Source: Bog-473 sp963707835
Lineage (GTDB): Bacteria > Actinomycetota > Acidimicrobiia > Acidimicrobiales > RAAP-2
Direction: 5' to 3'
DNA: 64,000 bases
NCBI GenBank assembly: GCA_963707835.1
Contig: CAVPRI010000001.1
Coordinates: 1,364,001 to 1,428,000 of the forward strand
The first letter of the stretch is position 1; every line of letters begins with the position of its first letter. Position numbers and translations under genes: made by a program. A model generated the notes under the pieces. It was not told the DNA's origin. It made no database searches and saw nothing but the letters and a program-made list of their open reading frames with translations. Below, piece after piece: positions 1 through 10,793 of the stretch.

Positions 1-325
1 AGGAGAGCCCGGCACCCATGGGGAGGGTGCTGCGCACCGTGATGGTTCCGCCCGTTGCCGGCGGTCGCCGGCGGAGGAGTCCCAATGCCAGGAGGGCCTC
101 GGGCGGCACCGCCTCGGCGGACCCGGAGGCCAGGGCCTCGAGCGGGATCTCGAGTGGTCCCGACGTGAGCTGGTCGGAATCGAGGCCCACCAGGAAGCTG
201 CCGGGCCGCGGCGTGAACGTGACCTGGGTCACCAGGTCGATGGCCATGGGCAACGAGACGCCGCCGTTGTAGTCGGTGTGGTCACCGATGAGGGTCACCC
301 GTCCGGGAGCGCTGGCGGTCGGCAT
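1..325 (-). CDS. galK: Galactokinase (GHMP kinase), N-terminal part, cut by the window edge
   Basis: Reading the minus strand from the ATG at 325 gives an open frame that runs off the left edge (about 108 residues). It begins MPTASAPGRVTLIGDHTDYN, the galactokinase signature block (family form GRVNLIGEHTDYNGG), followed by GGVSLPMAIDL. Near the edge it has STLPMGAGLSS, the start of the GHMP ATP-binding motif. In the family this cytosolic enzyme phosphorylates galactose for the Leloir pathway. The aspartate in GDHTDYN replaces the commoner glutamate of GEHTDYN, so specificity could differ within the GHMP kinases. The gene diverges from the CoA transferase at 399. The open frame has no stop inside the window. 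Confidence 0.85.
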   Translation of the reverse strand, partial: MPTASAPGRVTLIGDHTDYNGGVSLPMAIDLVTQVTFTPRPGSFLVGLDSDQLTSGPLEIPLEALASGSAEAVPPEALLALGLLRRRPPATGGTITVRSTLPMGAGLS

Positions 326-398
326 GCCTCCAGCTTGGCGCGCCGGGCACGGCGGCCGTGGCTTGACCGACCGTGGTGCCACGGGTCAGCATCCTGCC

Positions 399-1565
399 GT
401 GAGCGACCGGAGCGGACCGTTGCACGGGATCAGGATCGTCGAGCTGGCCGGGCTCGGGCCGGCGCCGTTCGCCTGCATGATGCTGGCCGACGCCGGCGCG
501 CAGGTGTTGCGACTCGAGCGGGCCGCGCCCGGTGCCGTAGAGCGTGCCGCGGATGCCCACGGCGGGTACTGGGACCTGCTCAACCGCTCGCGCCCTTCGG
601 TGGGCATCGACCTGAAGCACCCCGATGCGCTGGCCCTGGTGCTCGAGCTGGTCGAGCAGGCGGACGGGTTCGTGGAGGGGTTCCGTCCCGGTGTGGCCGA
701 GCGACTTGGCCTGGGCCCGGAAGAATGCCTGGCCCGCAATCCCCGCTTGGTGTACGGGCGCATGACCGGCTGGGGCCAGGACGGGCCCATGGCCTCCATG
801 GCGGGTCACGACATCAACTACATCGCCATCGGAGGCGCCCTGTGGTCGATGGGCCGGGCGGACTCGGCGCCGGTGCCCCCCCTCAACATGGTGGGTGACT
901 TCGGCGGGGGAGGCATGATGCTGGCCTTCGGCATGGTGGCGGCCATGCTCGAGGCGTCGCGCTCGGGCCGGGGGCAGGTGATCGACGCCGCCATGACCGA
1001 CGGCTCGGCGGCCCTCATGACCATGATCCACGCCTTCCACCTCGATGGTCAGTGGAACGAGGAGCGGGGGGCCAACATGCTCGATACGGGCGCCCCGTAC
1101 TACGAGGTCTACGAGACGGCCGACGGTCGCTGGATGTCGGTCGGGGCGATCGAGCCACAGTTCTACGCCCGTCTGCTCGAGGGGATGGGCCTGGCCCACG
1201 ACCCCACGCTGCCGGCGCAGAACTCGAGGCCGGACTGGCCGGCCATGAAGGAGCGGTTCGCGGCCGTCTTCAGGACCAGGACTCGTGACGAGTGGACCGC
1301 CGCCTTCGACGGGACCGATGCCTGCGTGGCACCGGTGCTCTCACCGTGGGAAGCGCCCCGCCACCCGCAGAACGCGGCCCGGGGCACCTACGTCGACGTC
1401 GGCGGTGTGGTCCAGCCCGGACCCTCGCCGCGCTTCTCGCGGACGCCGTCGGCCGTCTCGAAGCCGCCCTCGCACCCGGGCGCCGACACGCTGGTGGGCC
1501 TGCTCGAGTGGGGCGTGCCCGAAGAGACCGTGCGAGCACTGCGTGCCGCCGGCGCGCTCAGCTGA
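399..1565 (+). CDS. CaiB/BaiF family CoA transferase (alpha-methylacyl-CoA racemase-like)
   Basis: The 388-residue product starts near GPLHGIRIVELAGLGPAPF and continues LADAGAQVLRLER, the class III CoA-transferase fold seen in alpha-methylacyl-CoA racemase. A conserved aspartate in the GHDINYIAIGG block corresponds to the catalytic-region signature GHDINY of racemases. The length fits the racemase branch (about 360-390 aa). Likely role: epimerising 2-methyl-branched acyl-CoAs for beta-oxidation, or moving CoA between carboxylic acids; sequence alone favours the racemase. The frame stays open upstream to 276, but homologous sequence begins just after the GTG at 399, so that start was chosen. 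It is transcribed away from galK and converges on the secreted repeat protein. Confidence 0.85.
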   Translation: MSDRSGPLHGIRIVELAGLGPAPFACMMLADAGAQVLRLERAAPGAVERAADAHGGYWDLLNRSRPSVGIDLKHPDALALVLELVEQADGFVEGFRPGVAERLGLGPEECLARNPRLVYGRMTGWGQDGPMASMAGHDINYIAIGGALWSMGRADSAPVPPLNMVGDFGGGGMMLAFGMVAAMLEASRSGRGQVIDAAMTDGSAALMTMIHAFHLDGQWNEERGANMLDTGAPYYEVYETADGRWMSVGAIEPQFYARLLEGMGLAHDPTLPAQNSRPDWPAMKERFAAVFRTRTRDEWTAAFDGTDACVAPVLSPWEAPRHPQNAARGTYVDVGGVVQPGPSPRFSRTPSAVSKPPSHPGADTLVGLLEWGVPEETVRALRAAGALS

Positions 1566-1623
1566 GCCGCCCTGGTTCGTCAATCTTCCTGGTGGTCGTC
1601 GACTGCCCGGCGGGTGAGGCGGG

Positions 1624-3108
1624 TCAGCCGGGACTGGACGACGCACCGAGAGACATCCCCGCAACGTCGGTGACGCCGGTGCCTCCCAGACTGCCCGAGA
1701 AGACAGCCGAACCGAAACTGAAGATGCCACCGTCAGAGGCGGTGAACCAATAACCCCTCCCATCCGGGGTGGCCGTCATGCCGACGATGGGCTGATTGAG
1801 CTTGATATTCCCTGTCGAGCCGTAGAAGCCGGCATCCCCGAAGGAGAAGATGCCCCCGTCGGAGGCCACCAGCCAGTAGCCGCTTCCTGAGGGCGTCGGG
1901 GTCATGCCAACCACCGGCTTGTTGAGTCGGATGTTCCCGGTCGAGCCGTAGAACTGGGCATCCCCGAAGGAGAAGATGCCCCCGTCGGAGGCCACGAGCC
2001 AATAGCCCCTCCCGTCGGGAGTGGCCGCCATCCCGACCACCGGCTTGTTGAGTCGGATGCCCCCGGTCGAGCCGTAGAACTGGGCATCACCGAAGGAGAA
2101 GATGCCCCCGTCGGAGGCCACGAACCAGTAGCCCTTGCCGTCGGGAGTGGCCGCCATGCCGAGCACCGGCTTGTTGAGGTGCAGGTTTCCCGTCGAGCCG
2201 TAGAAGTTGGCGTCCCCGCTGGTGAAGACGCCGCCATCGGACCCAGCCATCCAATAGCCGCCACCGTCAGGCGTCGGCGCCATGCCCACGATCGGAGCAT
2301 TGAGGTCGACGTACTGGGCGCCGTCGAGGTAAGCGAGGTAGTTGTCGTTGCCGAACCCCGTGATCTCACCTTGTTCCCCGTAGAGGTAGTACCCGCCGTG
2401 TGGGTCGGTGGGCACGATGTTGTAGGCGATCGTGCCCGAGATGTCGACTTTGGAGTTTGTGCAGTCGAACTGCACGGCTACGGTCTGGACCGGCGTTGGG
2501 CCTGAGGTGAACACGTATTGATCCACCTCGATCGCGGCGGCGGCGGAAGAGTCGCCGCCGTTGAACGTCCCACTCCCGCACGTCGTGTTGTCAGCCGAGA
2601 CGCTCATGGTCGCCGCAAAGCTCTGTCCGGCTGCGAGAGGACCTGGCGGCACGGCCAGAAACGCACCGCCGTTGGGGCCCGGGCCATCTCCGTAGTTCAG
2701 GCAAAGCAGGTCCGTGGTGCCGGTGTTGCAATTGATGTTGGTCGGATAGATGGGGGCCGGGTTGTCGTACGAGATCACCGAGGCTGCGTTCGTACTGAGG
2801 TCCGTGACCACGATGTTGGCGAGCGTGAGCGGCGCGGGGGTGTGAGGGGCGAGTCGGCTCGACGATCCCGGAGTGGCGCCGTTCGCGGCCAAGCCGGGAT
2901 CGTGTGGGCCGAACGTCGCTGCGCTGCTCGCCGTGGCGCCAACGCCTACTGCCATCAGGAGCGCGCAGCACGACGCGGCTAGGACAGCGATGGCTCGGCC
3001 AGCGATATGGGCTCGAATTGCCCGGCGGGCGCTGTGTGATGGCGGAAACATTCCCCGGGTCTTCTCGTCTTCGCCATCGATGGCTCGCATGTTCGCCCCT
3101 CTCATCAT
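1624..3108 (-). CDS. Secreted beta-strand repeat protein (GYW-SDGGIFSFGDA repeats)
   Basis: This 494-residue protein has a long basic N-terminus and a hydrophobic stretch (AVLAASCCALLMAVGVGA) ending in ATASSAATF, which looks like a signal peptide. Residues about 90-240 form a domain I do not recognise. The C-terminal half holds five repeats of about 42 residues built on GYWLVASDGGIFSFGDAQFY followed by GSTGNIRLNKPVVGM. They are encoded by near-identical 126-bp units (for example 1921 and 2047). Such arrays are common in secreted proteins of Acidimicrobiia and probably fold as a beta-propeller-like wall domain. Function is unknown. The ATG at 3108 follows GAGAGG by 8 nt; the ATG at 3090 also has an SD, so the start is uncertain. 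Confidence 0.75.
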   Translation of the reverse strand: MMRGANMRAIDGEDEKTRGMFPPSHSARRAIRAHIAGRAIAVLAASCCALLMAVGVGATASSAATFGPHDPGLAANGATPGSSSRLAPHTPAPLTLANIVVTDLSTNAASVISYDNPAPIYPTNINCNTGTTDLLCLNYGDGPGPNGGAFLAVPPGPLAAGQSFAATMSVSADNTTCGSGTFNGGDSSAAAAIEVDQYVFTSGPTPVQTVAVQFDCTNSKVDISGTIAYNIVPTDPHGGYYLYGEQGEITGFGNDNYLAYLDGAQYVDLNAPIVGMAPTPDGGGYWMAGSDGGVFTSGDANFYGSTGNLHLNKPVLGMAATPDGKGYWFVASDGGIFSFGDAQFYGSTGGIRLNKPVVGMAATPDGRGYWLVASDGGIFSFGDAQFYGSTGNIRLNKPVVGMTPTPSGSGYWLVASDGGIFSFGDAGFYGSTGNIKLNQPIVGMTATPDGRGYWFTASDGGIFSFGSAVFSGSLGGTGVTDVAGMSLGASSSPG

Positions 3109-3439
3109 TTCGGGATCCTCTCGGGGCGTCGCTCCCCGGCCCCTGGCGAGAATCTAAGCAGCTCCGGTAAGTCCGAGCGGGCATCGGCCGCATCGCACGG
3201 CAAGGACCGGCGAAGTCTTCGACGTCGACGACGAGTGGTCTGGCGCGTCTCCCGAGGCGACGGTGCTCGATGGCGTCAGCTGCGTCAACGCCTCGCCTCT
3301 TTGGAGGACACACCCGAAGACGCAGTGGAGCCGTCCCCCGTGTTTGGGTTCACCGATCGGGCGGTGCGGACCACCGCCACTCGAATCATGACCACCGGAC
3401 GTCGGCGTAGGCGGTGGCAGGACCCCCTACATTGGGTCG
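3109..3439. other. Divergent intergenic region
   Basis: About 330 bp separate the secreted repeat protein from the MFS gene. Longer open frames crossing it are antisense or off-frame and look random. On the right it holds the -10 hexamer TACATT (3428-3433) of the MFS gene, 6 nt before its GTG. Just upstream are a 6-bp inverted repeat, GCGGTG (3361-3366) and CACCGC (3372-3377), and the pair CCACCGCC (3371-3378) / GGCGGTGG (3410-3417), which could be an operator. I see no gene or RNA here. Confidence 0.5.
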
Positions 3440-4834
3440 GTGGCGATGGGGCCGAGGATCGCGCAGTTCAAGGAGCTGGCCCGCCAGGCCCAGAAGGACC
3501 TGTTCGACCAGGCCCATCCGATCGGCCGGCTGTCGCTGGTCCAGTCGGCCATGCTCGGCGGCGACACTCTGGTCACCATCTCGTTGGCGGGTTCGCTGTT
3601 CTTCTCGATCTCGCCCTCGGCCGCCGACCACCAGGTTCTCCTCTACCTGCTGTTCACCCTGGCCCCCTTCGCTATCGTCTCGCCGCTCCTGGGGCCGCTG
3701 ATCGACCGCAGCCGCGGGGCCCGGCGCGCCATGGTGGTCGCCTCGGCGATCGGCCGGGCCGTGCTCTGCCCGCTCATGGCGCTGCACATCCACAGCCTGT
3801 ACCTCTTCCCTCTGGCTTTCTGCGTGCTGGTGTGCTCCAAGCTGTACCTGGTCACCAAGGGTGCCCTGGTCCCCGAGATGGCGGCCCTCGACCGGCCCGA
3901 CGAGCAGGAGGCGGGGTACGCCACGCTCAATGCCCGCCTCACCCTCTTGGGCACGCTGGCCGGGTTCGCGGTGTCGATCCCGGGCGTGATCCTCTACAAG
4001 CTGGGCGGCTCGCCGGCCGTGCTGGTGCTGGCCACCCTGGTGTTCGTCGCGGCGGCCGTCGCCGGGGCACGCCTGCCGGTCCTGGCAGCTCGCCGTGGTG
4101 AGCCGCAGTGGGACGACCAGGCCGCGGCGCGCGAGTACGGGCAGGCAGGGGAGGCGCAGGCGTTCCAGCAGGACCTCCTGCGGCTCCAACCCATGGCCAA
4201 CCCCGAGGTCATGCTCGGGCTCTCGGCCATGTGCATCGTGCGCGGCCTGCAGGGCTTCATGATCTTCATGCTGGCTTTCGGCCTCCGGCGCATCAAAGGT
4301 GTGGGGCTGTGGTGGTACGGCCTGGTGCTCGCCGGCAGCGGGGCCGGAGCCATCCTGGGGCTCGTCCTCGTCGGCCGGCTACGCAAGCGGCTGAGTGAGC
4401 AGCAGCTCCTGCTGGGCTCGCTGTTGCTGATCTCGGTCTCCGCGGCCGGGTGCGCCGTGTGGGGCACCCTGCTCGCCCAGGTGCTGCTGGCCTTCATGGT
4501 CGGGGTCTGCGGGGCGATCGCCCAACCCTCCTTCGACGCCATGACCCAGCGCTTCATCCCACTCTCGGCACAGGGGCGCGCCTTCGCCCGCTTCGGGATG
4601 CGCCAGCAGCTGGTGTGGGTGGTCGGCTCGCTCATCCCGGTCATCATCGCCTTCACGCTTCCCCAGGGTGACGCCACGATGTCGGTCCTGGCTGCGCTGG
4701 GCGGAGTCTCGTACGTGACGGGCCGCCGGGCCTCCCGTGTGCCGCGGATCGTGCGGCATGATTCCCGCGATCTCGGGGAGCGCGACTACCGCGACCTCGG
4801 GGAGATGGGCGAAGCGGGGAGCGCTGGGGGCTGA
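3440..4834 (+). CDS. Major facilitator superfamily transporter
   Basis: The 464-residue product has about twelve hydrophobic spans, starting with SAMLGGDTLVTISLAGSLFF. After the second or third helix comes GPLIDRSRGARRAMVV, the cytoplasmic loop-2/3 motif of MFS carriers (D-R-x-G-R-R). A central hydrophilic stretch at about 215-250 separates the two six-helix halves. The C-terminus ends in a 50-residue charged tail rich in Arg, Asp and Glu. Substrate cannot be told. TACATT 6 nt before the GTG suggests a leaderless transcript and supports the start. It converges on pckG with only 27 bp between stop codons. Confidence 0.85.
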   Translation: MAMGPRIAQFKELARQAQKDLFDQAHPIGRLSLVQSAMLGGDTLVTISLAGSLFFSISPSAADHQVLLYLLFTLAPFAIVSPLLGPLIDRSRGARRAMVVASAIGRAVLCPLMALHIHSLYLFPLAFCVLVCSKLYLVTKGALVPEMAALDRPDEQEAGYATLNARLTLLGTLAGFAVSIPGVILYKLGGSPAVLVLATLVFVAAAVAGARLPVLAARRGEPQWDDQAAAREYGQAGEAQAFQQDLLRLQPMANPEVMLGLSAMCIVRGLQGFMIFMLAFGLRRIKGVGLWWYGLVLAGSGAGAILGLVLVGRLRKRLSEQQLLLGSLLLISVSAAGCAVWGTLLAQVLLAFMVGVCGAIAQPSFDAMTQRFIPLSAQGRAFARFGMRQQLVWVVGSLIPVIIAFTLPQGDATMSVLAALGGVSYVTGRRASRVPRIVRHDSRDLGERDYRDLGEMGEAGSAGG

Positions 4835-4861
4835 GTCAGCCCAGGACGCTCAGCCGGCGGT

Positions 4862-6655
<1,794 letters not shown>

Positions 6656-6715
6656 GTGGGGGATCTGCTCCTTCATCCGGCCGGTTGCGATGGGGCTCAA
6701 TGCTAGGCATGTGCC

Positions 6716-7801
6716 GTGGGATCCCCCAAGCCGCGGCCCTCGACTTTCGCCCAGGAAGACGAGGTCGTCCAGCATATTCGGGAGCGGCTCGGCATGGGAA
6801 TCGAGGCTCTGGGGCTCCGGGACGACGCCGGGGTGATGACGACGCCCAGCGGGGACACGCTGGTGGCATCGGTCGACAGTGTGGTCGAAGGTGTCCATGT
6901 CGACCTGGACCTTTCCAGCCCCTCGGACCTGGGGTGGAAGGCCATGATGGGTGCGCTGAGTGATCTGGCGGCCATGGGTGCCGAGCCGCTGGGTGCGCTG
7001 GTCGCACTGTGCGTTCCGGGCGGCTCCGGATCCGGCGAGCTGGCGCTGGGGGTCATGGGCGGGGTGGCCGAGGCCTCGGACTCGAGCGCGTGCCCGGTCA
7101 TCGGGGGCGACGTCTCCTCGTCGGGGCAGGTCGTCGTGGCCGTCACGGTGTTCGGAACGGTCGAGCGTGATGGACCGCCACCGGTGTCGCGCTCTGGGGG
7201 CCGTCCCGGCGACGTCGTGCTGGTCACGGGTCCGTGCGGTGCGTCTGCCGCCGCCCTCCGGGCACTGCGAGCGCCGGATGAGGCGCTTACGGATGAGGCG
7301 TATACGGATGAGGCGTATACGGATGAGGCGTATACGGATGAGGCGTATACGGATGAGGCGTATACGGATGAGGCGTATACGGATGAGGCGTATACGGATG
7401 AGGCGTATACGGATGAGGCGTATACGGCGTACCGCCGACCTGTGGCGCGGCTCCGCGAGGGGGTTCTGGCCCGCCGAGCTGGCGTCCGGGCCATGATCGA
7501 CGTCTCGGACGGGTTGGCCCTCGACCTGCACCGGCTGGCCGACTCGTCAGGCGTCGGATTTCGGCTGGATGCGGTCCCTATGGCGCGCGGAGCCACCATG
7601 GAAGAGGCGCTGGGCGGAGGAGAGGACTACGAACTGATCATGGTCGTCGCCGAGGAGGCCGGCCCTGCCCTGTCGGCCAGACTCATCGAGGCGGGGCTGC
7701 GTCCGCCCATCCGGATCGGGACGCTGGTCGACGACCCGGGCGAGCGTCTGCTCGAGGGCCACGAGCTCGCCCGTCTGGGTTGGCAGCACCGTTTGGGTTG
7801 A
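6716..7801 (+). CDS. thiL: Thiamine-monophosphate kinase with an internal TDEAY repeat insert
   Basis: ThiL phosphorylates thiamine monophosphate to thiamine diphosphate with ATP. Family blocks are present: LGLRDDAGVM (metal/ATP aspartates), GGDVSSSGQVVVAVTVFG, MIDVSDGLALDLHRLA and GGGEDYELIMVV. At 361 residues it is longer than the usual 310-330, because residues about 187-237 hold a run of TDEAY pentapeptides encoded by exact 15-bp repeats. The insert lies just before YRRPVARLREG, a surface region between the two ThiL domains, so the enzyme can probably still fold. The flanking reading frame is intact. The GTG at 6716 precedes conserved sequence directly. The gene diverges from pckG. Confidence 0.92.
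   Translation: MGSPKPRPSTFAQEDEVVQHIRERLGMGIEALGLRDDAGVMTTPSGDTLVASVDSVVEGVHVDLDLSSPSDLGWKAMMGALSDLAAMGAEPLGALVALCVPGGSGSGELALGVMGGVAEASDSSACPVIGGDVSSSGQVVVAVTVFGTVERDGPPPVSRSGGRPGDVVLVTGPCGASAAALRALRAPDEALTDEAYTDEAYTDEAYTDEAYTDEAYTDEAYTDEAYTDEAYTDEAYTAYRRPVARLREGVLARRAGVRAMIDVSDGLALDLHRLADSSGVGFRLDAVPMARGATMEEALGGGEDYELIMVVAEEAGPALSARLIEAGLRPPIRIGTLVDDPGERLLEGHELARLGWQHRLG
7276..7425 (+). repeat. 15-bp tandem repeat array inside thiL (1 variant + 9 exact copies)
   Basis: Nine exact copies of GGATGAGGCGTATAC run from 7291 to 7425, preceded by one variant (GGATGAGGCGCTTAC, 7276-7290). Being 15 bp, the unit keeps frame and adds TDEAY per copy. Each junction creates the palindrome CGTATACG. Seen in the same orientation, the unit shares 11 bases, GGCGTATACGG, with the array at 33200-33289. 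Confidence 0.97.
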
Positions 7802-7872
7802 GGGTCAGCGCAAAAGGATCGGGTCAAGGGGGTCGGGCCCTGCCTGGATCGAGCCGTGGCGCCGTCGGAGAC

Positions 7873-10473
7873 TCAGGCGGGGCCCTGTCGTCGGCGCCGG
7901 CGGACGTACACGGCGGCACCGCCACCCACCGCCAGGGCTGACAACGGCAGGAGGAGTGCCAACGGTGCCTCGGGTGCCGCAGCGTCGTTCGGTTGGGCGT
8001 TGAGGGTGACGGTCATGATGTTGCGGTACAGCGCGGGATCACTGGCCCCCACCGTGTATTTGGTCGAACCTGTCCCGAGCACGGTTCCGGCACTGGCGAT
8101 GGGCTTGGGCATTCGATAGCCGGCGAAGGCCATGGTCAGGGAGCCGTCGGGGTTCTGCCAGACGCTCGGCCCGTAGGCGCGGCCCGAGTAGTAGGCCGAG
8201 ATCGCCAATGGAGAGGTTCCCTGGGCGATCGACGCCGAGAACGTGTAGTCGGTGCTGATCACCGAGACGGGCACCGACCAGTGCTGGCCGTCTGTCGACG
8301 AGGAGTAGTAGATCTGGTTGAAGGCGTCGCTGTCGCCGTCCGCGGCCCATGCCCCCGACAGGAAGAGGCCGTAGCTCCCGTCGTGGTTGGTGATGATCGA
8401 CCCGCCGGAACCAACGAATCGCATCTCGGTCGCGTCCGGGGTGCCCGGTGTGGCGTACGCGTTGAGGTTGCTTGGGCTGGTGGTCGAGGCCGGGTTGTTG
8501 ATGTCGTCGTAATTGGCGCCCTCGGAGCCGTTGCCGCTGATGATGCCTCCGCCGGCCAGGCCTGCGTTCGAGAAGTTGACGCCGTCGGTGGTGTAGGCCA
8601 CCCGCAGCACGGTCAGGTCCTCGTTGTTCTTGAAGAGCTTGGCCGTGCTCGTGCTCCCCTCGCCCAGGAGCCCCAGCGTGGCAGCCGACACCGTCGCGGC
8701 ACCGGGGGCGCCGATCCAGCTCGTCGAGGAGTACTTGTCGCCGCTGTCGGCGCTGGGAACCGTGCAGCCGGTCAGCGAGTCTGTAGCGCCGACGGTGAGG
8801 CCGGTGCACGTGACGGGGATGATGGATGTCTTGGTGGTGTCGCCCATCTGCACCGTCACCGGGCTCGAGGGCGAGATGGTCGCGGGAAGGTCCTGGGAGG
8901 TGTAGGGCGACGGGGTGAAGGCGATAGTGGACGAGAAGGTCGCCGACGAGCTGTTGGTCGTTGTTCCCGCGATGTAGTAGCTGAGCTCCTTCTCCGTGTA
9001 CATGACGACGGTGGCGCCGCTCGGCGCACCGGGATAGCCGGGAAGGACGCCGACGATGCCGTCGGGGGAGACGAGGCCGCTAGTCACCGAGGCCGAGGAA
9101 GGGAAGATCGGATCCGAGGTGATGGGCGAGCTGGCCGGCACGCTCAGCGATGGATTGTGGTTCCCCGTGGAGCAGTTCTCGATCTTGTTCGTGGGGTTGG
9201 CGTTGGACTGGGTGCAGTAGACCGCCACCCCGTCGACATAGGCGCGATTCGGCGCGTTGGTGTTGAGGAGGGTCCCGGTGGTGGTGTTCGTGAAGCCGGC
9301 CGCGCCGCCCGGGGTCGCGGTCACGTTCACCGTAGCGATGCCCCCATCTCCGGTCGTGGTGTTGGGGCCGGCGGGGATCGTGATGGCCGACGTCGCCGTG
9401 TAGCCGATGACCTGCTCGATCAGGTCGCCGCTGTTGACGGTGATGCCGCCCGATTGCGTCGTGGTGCACCCGGTCAGGGTGGTCGCTCCCACGCCCGTGC
9501 AGTTGATGATGGTCGAGGCGGTGGGTGTCGGGTTCTGGGTCAGATCGACGAAGCCGCCCGGCACCAGCTGCTCGGGCGACCCGGCGGCACCCGTCTGTGT
9601 GACGCCGATGGTCGCCGCGGAACCGCCGGTGAAGGGCACGGGAACCCCCGAGGTGGCGAACGCGTCGGGATCGATCCCCACGCTCTCGCTCGACGGCACG
9701 CCGGAGAGGGGATTCGACGACGTCGAGGCGGCGAGCGTATGGACGAGCATGCCGACGCTGGGGTTGTCACCTGCCGGCCGCTGAAGGGTGTACAGCCGGG
9801 TAGTGCCACCGATGGTGAGGACGAGGGGGTGGCCCTCCCCGTCGTCGTTCACGTCCGCCGAGGGGCAGTAGCCCGGGTTCTGCTCGAGCGCCTCGCCCTC
9901 GTAGGTCCAGCTCTGAGCGTTGTCTGTCGACTTGGCCACGATGATGGCCTCGTCGGCGTCCTTAGGGCGATAGTCGAAGTAACCGGTCAGCGAGCCGTCG
10001 GGGTTCTGAACGACATGGGGGAAATACGCAGGCGAGAGGGGGAGTGTGCTGCCGGCCGGCTGGCGTGCGGGCGCTTGGCCCGTCTCCGCCGCCTGATTTC
10101 CGGTGCCGCAGTAGCCGTCGAGGGGGCCGGGCGACCCCACCGTCCCGCTCGGGTATGGGGAGTTGCCGTCCGTCCCACTGGTGGCTCCGGGATACACGGC
10201 TAGGTTCGGTTCGCCTCCGGCGGTAGCGCCTCCAGGGGTGAAGGTTGGCAGGATGGTGCCCGGAGACTGTGAGGCATAGCTCGGCGAGGACGGGTCACCT
10301 TGGGAGGTGTTCCACGGAGCGGCGGTCGTGCCGTTGGTGATGGTGTCGAGGACGGGTGTTCCGGGGGTGAACGAATAGTTGTCGGCGCCCGCGATGCCTG
10401 CTCCGGTCACGAGTGGGGTCAGCAACACGGATGTCGAGATTGTGGCAACCAGCGCAGGCAGGCGACGGATCAT
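7873..10473 (-). CDS. Large secreted, membrane-anchored Asp-box (sialidase-like) protein
   Basis: The 866-residue protein begins MIRRLPALVATISTSVLLTP with a signal peptide ending near GAGIAGADN. It contains Asp-box-like motifs typical of sialidase/BNR beta-propellers, STDNAQSWTYEGEAL at about 190 and STDGQHWSVPVSV towards the C-terminus, separated by Thr/Ser-rich segments with paired cysteines. The C-terminus is PEAPLALLLPLSALAVGGGA followed by AVYVRRRRRQ: one hydrophobic helix with a basic tail, so the protein is probably held at the cell surface. I see no LPXTG. Catalytic residues of sialidases were not identified, so a carbohydrate-related role is only an inference. The ATG at 10473 has GGAGAG 9 nt upstream. 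Confidence 0.7.
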   Translation of the reverse strand: MIRRLPALVATISTSVLLTPLVTGAGIAGADNYSFTPGTPVLDTITNGTTAAPWNTSQGDPSSPSYASQSPGTILPTFTPGGATAGGEPNLAVYPGATSGTDGNSPYPSGTVGSPGPLDGYCGTGNQAAETGQAPARQPAGSTLPLSPAYFPHVVQNPDGSLTGYFDYRPKDADEAIIVAKSTDNAQSWTYEGEALEQNPGYCPSADVNDDGEGHPLVLTIGGTTRLYTLQRPAGDNPSVGMLVHTLAASTSSNPLSGVPSSESVGIDPDAFATSGVPVPFTGGSAATIGVTQTGAAGSPEQLVPGGFVDLTQNPTPTASTIINCTGVGATTLTGCTTTQSGGITVNSGDLIEQVIGYTATSAITIPAGPNTTTGDGGIATVNVTATPGGAAGFTNTTTGTLLNTNAPNRAYVDGVAVYCTQSNANPTNKIENCSTGNHNPSLSVPASSPITSDPIFPSSASVTSGLVSPDGIVGVLPGYPGAPSGATVVMYTEKELSYYIAGTTTNSSSATFSSTIAFTPSPYTSQDLPATISPSSPVTVQMGDTTKTSIIPVTCTGLTVGATDSLTGCTVPSADSGDKYSSTSWIGAPGAATVSAATLGLLGEGSTSTAKLFKNNEDLTVLRVAYTTDGVNFSNAGLAGGGIISGNGSEGANYDDINNPASTTSPSNLNAYATPGTPDATEMRFVGSGGSIITNHDGSYGLFLSGAWAADGDSDAFNQIYYSSSTDGQHWSVPVSVISTDYTFSASIAQGTSPLAISAYYSGRAYGPSVWQNPDGSLTMAFAGYRMPKPIASAGTVLGTGSTKYTVGASDPALYRNIMTVTLNAQPNDAAAPEAPLALLLPLSALAVGGGAAVYVRRRRRQGPA

Positions 10474-10793
10474 GTGTCGGCTCTCCAGGGGTCAAGGGAG
10501 GAGGGGAGATCGGTGAGTTGCGCACGTGGTCACAACTCGTGTTTGGCCGGACCTTAACGACACCAAGTGAAGTTCTCTCGAACGCAAGATGACTTGTATC
10601 TGGCGGACCCGCGAAGTCGCCGTGACGGATGGTTGCCGCTCGCTGACCGATCTGTTCGGCTCGTCCATTCGACACATCCGGTCGGCCCTCTCGAGCGGCC
10701 ATCGGGTTCCTCACCCCGATGAGACCGGCGTGGCAGCGCCGGTTCTCCCTTTCGGCCTGTGGCGGTCGAAGGGAGAGGCGGAAGGAGACGGTG
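10474..10793. other. Divergent intergenic region
   Basis: About 320 bp between the Asp-box protein and the small membrane gene. It contains the ribosome binding site GGAGAG for the minus-strand gene and AAGGAG (10782-10787) for the plus-strand gene. A stretch around 10545-10600 is less GC-rich than its surroundings, as expected for promoters, but no convincing -35/-10 pair was found. No gene or RNA is seen. Confidence 0.4.

Noticed and set aside
4828..4842. GGGCTG-AGT-CAGCCC hairpin between the converging MFS and pckG genes
   Set aside because: Short stem, overlaps the MFS stop codon and has no T-run; too weak to call a terminator.
7276..7425. CRISPR array
   Set aside because: Units are contiguous 15-bp repeats without spacers, and no cas genes are present.
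6677..7531. Minus-strand extension of pckG through the thiL repeats (RIRLI repeats)
   Set aside because: The 15-bp repeat lacks stops in all frames, so antisense frames stay open. PEPCK homology begins at 6655 and thiL is the conserved gene on the other strand.
6703..7599. Minus-strand frame with VYASS repeats opposite thiL
   Set aside because: Pure shadow of the repeat array and of GC-rich codon bias; no homology outside the repeat.
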